This document shows, in pieces, positions 58,202 to 64,000 of a DNA stretch of 64,000 nucleotides. Source of the stretch: Streptococcus equinus ATCC 9812 (GTDB lineage Bacteria > Bacillota > Bacilli > Lactobacillales > Streptococcaceae); assembly GCF_000187265.1 (NCBI RefSeq), contig NZ_GL698429.1, positions 623,288 through 687,287 of the forward strand, read 5' to 3'. A program made the translations under genes and the position numbers. The notes under the pieces were generated by a model. It was given only the letters and a program-made list of their open reading frames with translations. It made no database searches and was not told the origin of the DNA. Each line of letters begins with the position of its first letter. The first letter of the stretch is position 1.

Positions 58202-59119
58202 TTAATTCAGACTTTCTGCAAATTTACGTTTAATAAAATTAGCTGAGTTTTCTAGCTTAGCTGCTTCGTCTGCTGGAAGAGTCAATTTAATTTGTTCAAC
58301 AATGCCATCTCGACCGACAATCGCTGGATAACTAAGATAAGTATCGAGTGGCTCATAGTAATTTGAAACCGGTAGTTCTTCGTGACTATCAGAAACTACC
58401 GCAATTGCCAAACGAATAGCTGCACTTGCAATACCATAACTTGTGTATTTTTTACCATAGAAGACAGTATGACCACCTACCATTGCTTCGTGTGCAATTT
58501 CTTCCAAGGTTGCTTCGTCTGTAAAAGTTGAAATCGGTTGACCTTTAACACGTACTTGGCTCCAAGCTGTAAACTGAGAATTTCCGTGTTCGCCCAAATT
58601 GTAACCATAAACACTGCGAGCATCAACTCCAAAACGTTCTGAAACCGCACGTTTCATTCGAGCTGTATCAAGTAATGTTCCTGTGCCAATAACGCGTTCT
58701 TTAGGAAGACCAGAATAATGCTGATAGAGGCTCGTAATGACATCAACAGGATTTGAAATGGCAATGATAATTCCGCTAAATCCTACTTCTTTTAATTTTT
58801 TAGCAACTGTGGGAACTTCTTTTGCAGTAAAAGGCAACTCAGCAAAACGATCCGCGTTAGGGTTGTCTTGAAGTTTGATATTTCCCAAAGCCGAAATGAC
58901 AACATCCGCATCAGCTAAAGCATTATAGTCATTAACCACAATATTTGCATGTTGATTGAGGTTTGCTGCTGCATCTCTAAAATCAACAGCATCTGCCGTT
59001 ACTTTTTTCTCATTAATATCAATTAAAACATAATCATCAAAAGCACCTTGCGCAATCAGACCGTGAGCAACTGTTGAGCCAACATGACCCATTCCAATAA
59101 TTCCAACTTTACGTGACAT
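58202..59119 (-). CDS. L-2-hydroxyisocaproate dehydrogenase (LDH-family)
   Basis: A 305-residue NAD-dependent enzyme of the lactate/malate dehydrogenase family. The nucleotide loop is GMGHVGST (9-16) and the catalytic histidine is in GEHGNSQF. The substrate loop [16 protein letters not shown] matches L-2-hydroxyisocaproate dehydrogenases better than the QKPGETR loop of LDH. It probably reduces 2-oxo acids from branched-chain amino acids. ATAAGGAGG precedes the start; a 19-base tandem repeat lies upstream. Confidence 0.88.
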   Translation of the reverse strand: MSRKVGIIGMGHVGSTVAHGLIAQGAFDDYVLIDINEKKVTADAVDFRDAAANLNQHANIVVNDYNALADADVVISALGNIKLQDNPNADRFAELPFTAKEVPTVAKKLKEVGFSGIIIAISNPVDVITSLYQHYSGLPKERVIGTGTLLDTARMKRAVSERFGVDARSVYGYNLGEHGNSQFTAWSQVRVKGQPISTFTDEATLEEIAHEAMVGGHTVFYGKKYTSYGIASAAIRLAIAVVSDSHEELPVSNYYEPLDTYLSYPAIVGRDGIVEQIKLTLPADEAAKLENSANFIKRKFAESLN

Positions 59120-59131
59120 AAAACAACCTCC

Positions 59132-59169
59132 TTATAAAAGTTAACACTCATTATAAAAGTTAATACTCA
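59132..59169. repeat. Two-copy 19-bp tandem repeat upstream of the 2-hydroxyacid dehydrogenase
   Basis: TTATAAAAGTTAACACTCA and TTATAAAAGTTAATACTCA are adjacent and differ at one base. Each junction creates TATAATGAG on the minus strand. Confidence 0.85.
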
Positions 59170-59196
59170 TTATAGACCTTTACGGATAAAAACACG

Positions 59197-59225
59197 AAAA
59201 AAACCTAACACAAAATGTTAGGTTG
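59197..59225 (-). terminator. Terminator of the shikimate/tyrA operon
   Basis: AACCTAACA/TGTTAGGTT (59203-59211 with 59217-59225) followed by TTTTTTCG on the minus strand. Confidence 0.9.
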
Positions 59226-59231
59226 CAATCA

Positions 59232-59570
59232 CTATTTCAAAAGATCTTGAAGTGGACCAAAAATAATTTTTTCAAGGTCTGAAACATATACTGACAAAGA
59301 TTGTTGAGCACCAAGGTATGCTTTCAAGATTGGATTTGCTTCAATTTTTGCACCCAATTCCTGCATCTTAGTTTGTTCATCACCTGTGGGCATTTGACCA
59401 GATTGTAATTTTGCATAAAGTCCTTGTTGAAATTCAGTAAATTCTTTGAACAAAGCTTTTGCTTCAGCATCACCGTCAATTGCTGCGCGACACTCTTGTG
59501 CTTTTTTATATTCTGGAAGAACGCGAATTTCACGTTCCAATTCGTTTGCTAAATCATAAATATTTGCCAT
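59232..59570 (-). CDS. YlbF/YmcA family (UPF0342) protein
   Basis: A 112-residue, mostly helical protein starting MANIYDLANELEREI. The family includes RNase Y-specificity factors of B. subtilis; the UPF0342 branch is uncharacterised in streptococci. It is 15 bases after tyrA. Confidence 0.87.
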   Translation of the reverse strand: MANIYDLANELEREIRVLPEYKKAQECRAAIDGDAEAKALFKEFTEFQQGLYAKLQSGQMPTGDEQTKMQELGAKIEANPILKAYLGAQQSLSVYVSDLEKIIFGPLQDLLK

Positions 59571-59585
59571 GATAATTCTCCTTAA

Positions 59586-60689
59586 TTAAATATGTACTTT
59601 ATAGTTTGTTTTTTCTGTGATAACTTTCTTAGCGTGCTCCAAGTCTTTGGCACTCTTAAAAGAAATTTGCAAGATCCCGTTAATGTCTTCACGATTCTCT
59701 TCATTAATATAAATATTAACCAAAGAAATCCCTCGAAGTAATTCCAAAATTTCTAGAATAACATCTTCTTTATCTGGGACATCAACAAAAATATCAAAGG
59801 CACTTTCTACCCCACCGCGCTTATGGATACGCATTGCCTTACGAGTCTCTCTAGCTTGGTTGAAGTAATTCCAGATAGCGTCGCCATCACCCTGCGCAAT
59901 CAATTCTTTTACACCGTCGAGCCTTGTTTTGAAATCATCAATACGCTCCATAACAGCTGATTGATTAGTTAAAAGAATACTTGTCCACATACCGGGCTCA
60001 CTCTCAGCAATACGTGTCATATCACGAAAAGCACCTGCAGCAAAATGATTTGTCATCCCATGCTCACATGCATAATCACCAGCCTGTTCCATCAGACTTG
60101 CCGCTAAAATATGTGGAAAATGCGAAATCTGACTAGTAACGCGGTCATGCTCACAAGCATCAATTTCTACAAAACGAGCATGCAAGCCAGATAAAATTTC
60201 TTTCATCTCATCAATGGTACCTGCTGTTGTTAGCGGTGATGGCGTAAAAATATAATAAGCATTTTCAAACAAATTGACATCAGCTGCGATTGCTCCAGAC
60301 TTATGTGAACCTGCCATTGGATGTGAACCTACAAATCTAACATTTTTTCCAGTTAAATACTTTTCTCCAGCTTCGACGATTTCTCGTTTTGTTGACCCCG
60401 CATCAGTGATGATGACATTGTCCTTCAAATTCATTTCAGCTAAATCTTTGATAAATTCGATGGTCTGCTTGATTGGAACCGCTAATATAATCACATCCGC
60501 TTGAGGAGCAAATGCTTTAAAATCTTCAGTAGCCTCATCAACAATTCCTCTTTCCAGAGCAACATTTCTCGATTTGTCAGAACGATTATAGCCTAAAATT
60601 TTATAGTCAGGATGGTCACGCTTAATTCCTAGCGCAAGCGATGCACCAATTAATCCTAAACCAGCAACATAAATCACTTTATTTTCCAT
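59586..60689 (-). CDS. tyrA: Prephenate dehydrogenase
   Basis: A 367-residue TyrA: NAD-binding loop VAGLGLIGASLALG, catalytic region with GSHPMAGSHKSG, and a C-terminal ACT domain (about 290-367). It oxidatively decarboxylates prephenate to 4-hydroxyphenylpyruvate; the ACT domain suggests tyrosine feedback. Confidence 0.95.
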   Translation of the reverse strand: MENKVIYVAGLGLIGASLALGIKRDHPDYKILGYNRSDKSRNVALERGIVDEATEDFKAFAPQADVIILAVPIKQTIEFIKDLAEMNLKDNVIITDAGSTKREIVEAGEKYLTGKNVRFVGSHPMAGSHKSGAIAADVNLFENAYYIFTPSPLTTAGTIDEMKEILSGLHARFVEIDACEHDRVTSQISHFPHILAASLMEQAGDYACEHGMTNHFAAGAFRDMTRIAESEPGMWTSILLTNQSAVMERIDDFKTRLDGVKELIAQGDGDAIWNYFNQARETRKAMRIHKRGGVESAFDIFVDVPDKEDVILEILELLRGISLVNIYINEENREDINGILQISFKSAKDLEHAKKVITEKTNYKVHI

Positions 60690-60731
60690 AATTTCTCCAT
60701 TTCCGGAATCTACAATCTTTATAGAAATAAT

Positions 60732-60749
60732 GGAGAGCGTAGGCTCTCC
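60732..60749 (-). other. Hairpin between tyrA and aroC
   Basis: GGAGAGC-CTAC-GCTCTCC on the minus strand is a perfect 7-bp stem but lacks a good U-tract (ATTATTTC). It may be a processing or weak termination point. Confidence 0.45.
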
Positions 60750-60767
60750 AAGTCAACTGTTTATGCA

Positions 60768-61934
60768 TTAAAAATGTTTGACATAATCACGGTGACGGGC
60801 AACAGCTTCTTTTAATTCTTCAAGATTATCAGAAGAGAATTTCTCAAGAATCTCATCAGCAATAACAGTTGCTACAACTGCCTCCATAACAACTCCAGCT
60901 GCTGGAAGAGCAGTCGGATCAGAACGTTCAACTGTTGCTTTATATGGTTCATGAGTTTCAATATCAACTGACATCAAAGGTTTATAAAGTGTCGGAATTG
61001 GTTTCATAACGCCACGAACAACAATAGGTTGTCCGTTTGTCATGCCACCTTCAAAACCACCAAGATTATTCGTGCGACGTGTATAACCTTCTTCTTCGTT
61101 CCAAAGGATTTCATCCATCACTTGGCTTCCCTTGAGATATCCATCTTTGAAGCCCAAGCCAAATTCAACACCTTTAAAAGCATTGATGGAAACAACCGCA
61201 CCTGCAATCTTAGCATCTAGTTTCTTATCCCATTGGACATATGAGCCAAGTCCAACTGGGACACCACCAACAACTGTCTCAACGATACCACCAATCGTAT
61301 CTCCAGCTTTTTTAATCCGGTCAATGTAGTCTTTGATTTCTTGTTCTCGTTCTTGATTAACGATTGAAACTTCAGATTGACTTGCCAATTCTCGAATTTG
61401 AGAAACTGTTAGTCCCTCTGGAACGTCGACTTCTTTTCCACCAAATACTACAACATGGTTAGCGATTTCAATATCAAGCTCTGCTAAAATACGTTTTGCA
61501 ACAGCTCCTACTGCTACACGCATAGTTGTTTCACGCGCAGACGAGCGTTCAAGGGAATTTCGCAAATCCTCAAAACGATATTTCATACCTCCGACTAGGT
61601 CAGCATGCCCTGGTCGAGGATGCGTAATTTTTCGTTTAGTTTTTAGAGAATCATCAATATCCTCAACTGCCATAATATCAAGCCACTTTTCATGGTCTTT
61701 ATTAATGACATTCAGAGTAATAGGAGCACCGGTAGTTTTTCCGTGACGTACACCAGAAGTAATTTCGACTTTATCTGACTCAATCTTCATACGACCGCCA
61801 CGACCATAGCCACCTTGGCGTCGTTTCAAATCTACATTAATATCTTCAGCAGTCAGTGAGAGTCCTGCTGGAACTCCTTCAATAATTGCAGTTAAACGTG
61901 GTCCGTGGGATTCACCAGCTGTCAAATATCTCAT
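60768..61934 (-). CDS. aroC: Chorismate synthase
   Basis: A 388-residue FMN-dependent enzyme making chorismate from EPSP. Signatures: [12 protein letters not shown] at the N-terminus, GRGGRMKIE and [13 protein letters not shown] in the middle. It is 1 base from aroB. Confidence 0.96.
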   Translation of the reverse strand: MRYLTAGESHGPRLTAIIEGVPAGLSLTAEDINVDLKRRQGGYGRGGRMKIESDKVEITSGVRHGKTTGAPITLNVINKDHEKWLDIMAVEDIDDSLKTKRKITHPRPGHADLVGGMKYRFEDLRNSLERSSARETTMRVAVGAVAKRILAELDIEIANHVVVFGGKEVDVPEGLTVSQIRELASQSEVSIVNQEREQEIKDYIDRIKKAGDTIGGIVETVVGGVPVGLGSYVQWDKKLDAKIAGAVVSINAFKGVEFGLGFKDGYLKGSQVMDEILWNEEEGYTRRTNNLGGFEGGMTNGQPIVVRGVMKPIPTLYKPLMSVDIETHEPYKATVERSDPTALPAAGVVMEAVVATVIADEILEKFSSDNLEELKEAVARHRDYVKHF

Positions 61935-61935
61935 A

Positions 61936-63003
61936 TTATTTCTCCAAATACTCTTTCATCTCTTCTAAGGGAATCTGATTGATTGCTGCACTACCAAGCT
62001 CTGGCACGATGACGGTCTTAATCATTTTTCCACGAGCTTTTTTATCATGCACTAAAGCACCATATAAAACATCAATATCCCATGGTTGATAATCTATTGG
62101 CAAACCAAATTTTTGGCACATGTTAAAGATATCTTTTGTGATACCTTTAGGCATCAAGCCTTTTTTTTCAGCAATTCGAGAAATTTGCACCATACCAATC
62201 GCAACAGCTTCACCATGCATGACTTTGCCATAGCCTGCTGTCGCTTCAACAGCGTGTCCAATAGTGTGACCAAAATTAAGGTAAAGTCGAACACCATTAT
62301 CAAGCTCATCTTCTACAACAACTTTGCGTTTAACATTGCATGAACGATAAATAATACTTTCAGCATGTTTTAAGATGCTTTCTGGTGAACCATCCATAGC
62401 TGACAGCTCATCCCACAATTCAACATCTTCAATCAATCCATACTTGATAACCTCACCCATACCTTCAATGAGTTCACGTTTACCAAGCGTTTGAAGAGTT
62501 TCTGGATCAATTAATACACCATCAGGCTGCGTAAAAGTACCAACCATATTTTTAGCAAATGGTGTATTTACACCTGTTTTACCACCAATTGACGAATCAA
62601 CTTGAGCAGTTAAACTTGTTGGAATTTGTAAGAAATGGATTCCGCGCATATAAGTAGACGCAACAAAACCAGCTAAATCTCCAACGACACCACCTCCGAG
62701 GGCAACAATACCATCACTGCGTGTCATCTCATTTTTAACCAAAAATTCGTAAGCTTTATTTACAGTTTGAAGATTTTTAGAAGCTTCACCTTCTAAAAAA
62801 TCAAAAACAATCACTTCAAAACCAGCACCTTCAATACTGAGTTTAACCTTTTCAGCATAAAGACTTCCAACATGGTTATCTGTAATAAGGGCGATTTTTT
62901 GAGGCTGCCATAATGATTTTACCCAATCACCGACTTTTGCTAAGACACCTTTTTCAATGACAATATCATAAGGTGTTTGGGGGAGATTAACATTTAATTT
63001 CAT
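61936..63003 (-). CDS. aroB: 3-dehydroquinate synthase
   Basis: A 355-residue AroB, NAD- and metal-dependent, cyclising DAHP. Motifs [20 protein letters not shown] (in parts [10 protein letters not shown] and STYMRGI), GGKTGVN and the metal histidines in [11 protein letters not shown] and HGEAVAIGM. Start ATG 63003 with TAGGTGACGCTA upstream. Confidence 0.96.
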   Translation of the reverse strand: MKLNVNLPQTPYDIVIEKGVLAKVGDWVKSLWQPQKIALITDNHVGSLYAEKVKLSIEGAGFEVIVFDFLEGEASKNLQTVNKAYEFLVKNEMTRSDGIVALGGGVVGDLAGFVASTYMRGIHFLQIPTSLTAQVDSSIGGKTGVNTPFAKNMVGTFTQPDGVLIDPETLQTLGKRELIEGMGEVIKYGLIEDVELWDELSAMDGSPESILKHAESIIYRSCNVKRKVVVEDELDNGVRLYLNFGHTIGHAVEATAGYGKVMHGEAVAIGMVQISRIAEKKGLMPKGITKDIFNMCQKFGLPIDYQPWDIDVLYGALVHDKKARGKMIKTVIVPELGSAAINQIPLEEMKEYLEK

Positions 63004-63024
63004 TAGCGTCACCTATGTTTTATC

Positions 63025-63894
63025 CTATTTTGTATTGTACTTTTCCTCTAATGCAGACCAAATCTCAGCAGTCGGCATTTTTTCACCGGTCCAGATTTCA
63101 AAAGCTTCAGCTGCTTGGAACAAAAGCATCCCAAGTCCATTGAGAGCTGTTAAGCCTTTACTTCTAGCTAATTTCAAAAACGGCGTTTCAAATGGTTGGT
63201 AAATCGTATCAGCAACTAAAAGTCCTTCAGGAAACTCAAAGTCTTCTGAAATAATCATTGACTTACCATCCATCCCAACACTTGTCGCGTTGACAAAAAG
63301 TTGTGATTCTAACACTTTTTCTTGAATTGCCTTTAAATCTTCGACTGAATATACAGTGATTGATACACCTGTTTTATCAGAAAGTTCTTCAGCTTTTTGA
63401 CGTGTAGCATCTAAGAACTGTGTCTGATTGAAAATGTTAATATGACCAGCACCGTTAAGCGCTGCTTGAGCAATTAAAGCTGTTGCAGCCCCTCCGCCTC
63501 CAAGGATGGTCATTGTTTTACCTTTGACGTCAAAATCAGCAAAAGTAGAAAGGCTTCTAAAGAAACCAATACCATCGGTATTGTGACCAACTAATTTGCC
63601 ATCACGATTAATGACAGTATTCACAGCACCAATCAAAGCTGCTGAATCAGTCAACTCATCCATGTACGGCATAACTTTTTGCTTGTACGGCATGGAAATA
63701 TTCACACCGAACATGTCATAGCGTTTAACATTTTCTAAAGTAACCGCTAAATCTTCTTCTGGGATATCCCAAGCAACATAAACACCATTCACACCTGTCT
63801 TTTCAAAGGCGTAGTTATGAATAAACGGTGAAATAGAGTGCTTAATAGGTGTTGCCACGACAGCGGCTAAGCGAGTGTATCCATCAATCTGCAT
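63025..63894 (-). CDS. aroE: Shikimate dehydrogenase
   Basis: A 289-residue AroE, reducing 3-dehydroshikimate with NADPH. Substrate motif [11 protein letters not shown], catalytic lysine in [12 protein letters not shown], and nucleotide loop [14 protein letters not shown] 63894 has GGGAGGTACTTG upstream, inside the end of aroD, which it overlaps by 11 bases. Confidence 0.96.
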   Translation of the reverse strand: MQIDGYTRLAAVVATPIKHSISPFIHNYAFEKTGVNGVYVAWDIPEEDLAVTLENVKRYDMFGVNISMPYKQKVMPYMDELTDSAALIGAVNTVINRDGKLVGHNTDGIGFFRSLSTFADFDVKGKTMTILGGGGAATALIAQAALNGAGHINIFNQTQFLDATRQKAEELSDKTGVSITVYSVEDLKAIQEKVLESQLFVNATSVGMDGKSMIISEDFEFPEGLLVADTIYQPFETPFLKLARSKGLTALNGLGMLLFQAAEAFEIWTGEKMPTAEIWSALEEKYNTK

Positions 63895-64000
63895 CAAGTA
63901 CCTCCCTAATACGTTTCATATCAACAAGAGCAACCTGTCCTGGTGCGCTTATTTGATCTAGGCTTGCAAAAGTCCATGATGATCCGAAAACATCAACAGC
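63884..64000 (-). CDS. aroD: 3-dehydroquinate dehydratase, C-terminal part (partial)
   Basis: The last 38 codons of a gene entering from the right edge: [16 protein letters not shown], then [15 protein letters not shown]. SxAPGQ near the end is the type I AroD lid motif. It would dehydrate 3-dehydroquinate, completing aroD-aroE-aroB-aroC. The stop TGA overlaps aroE. Confidence 0.88.
   Translation of the reverse strand, partial: AVDVFGSSWTFASLDQISAPGQVALVDMKRIREVLDAD

Overview
This is a chromosomal segment of a low-GC Gram-positive bacterium, almost certainly a Streptococcus. The gene orders lspA-rluD behind an MtaR-type LysR gene, pyrR-uraA-pyrB-carA-carB, aroD-aroE-aroB-aroC-tyrA, rpsP-khpA / rimM-trmD and fruR-fruK-fruA are streptococcal. 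Promoters are mostly near-consensus TTGACA-(16-17)-TATAAT and terminators are short hairpins with U-tracts. The bovis/equinus group is my best guess, but that is inference. Most genes lie on the minus strand. The plus-strand exceptions are a transposase tail at the left edge, an HdeD-like gene, a DUF6556-like gene and folC.

Layout from left to right. 1-178 is the end of an ISL3-like insertion sequence, abutting the terminator of a MarR-controlled heterodimeric ABC exporter (221-4241). Next come a deformylase-like gene with a frameshifted acetyltransferase upstream (4389-5304), gdhA with a CodY-like box in its promoter (5456-6879), and an HdeD-like membrane gene. The queuosine operon queC-queD-queE-queF sits behind a preQ1-I-like riboswitch and terminator (7571-10044). 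A second heterodimeric ABC exporter follows (10048-13559), then an operon DUF1149-degV-dapB-cca-uup (13604-18686) and an anchored glucosaminidase. A DXS-like thiamine-diphosphate enzyme, a truncated NmrA-like gene and a broken aldo/keto reductase share two MerR-type 19-bp-spacer promoters (19578-22992). metE and yitJ have MET-boxes (23020-27295); fruR-fruK-fruA has a cre site (27382-31021).

The second half holds a ferredoxin-NADP reductase, GrpB-like, trmD, rimM, tRNA-Glu, tRNA-Gln, khpA and rpsP (31142-34989). After these come an orphan PD-(D/E)XK-like protein, an RsmJ-like methyltransferase with a probable leaderless transcript, a VTT/DedA protein and a MacAB-like efflux operon (35165-40676). 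The pyrimidine operon follows (40795-48290), then rluD-lspA-mtaR, rplU-prp-rpmA with an L21 leader, a GNAT gene, capA-like, thiI, a cysteine desulfurase, DUF6556-like, folC, a 2-hydroxyacid dehydrogenase and the shikimate/tyrosine genes (48394-64000).

The genes serve core metabolism (methionine, pyrimidine, aromatic amino acids, glutamate, lysine/cell wall, fructose), translation and RNA modification (queuosine, CCA, TrmD, RimM, RluD, ThiI) and export or defence. MtaR encoded at 49744-50661 is the likely activator acting on the MET-boxes upstream of metE. PyrR encoded at 47588-48115 probably acts on at least three loops in its own operon. Most notable for follow-up: the carA-carB gap with PyrR-like loops and a structured RNA separating the carB ribosome-binding site from its start codon; the MerR-type promoters without a local MerR gene; the orphan PD-(D/E)XK-like gene; and several broken genes. 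I see no rRNA, CRISPR array or prophage, and no intergenic stretch above 300 bases.
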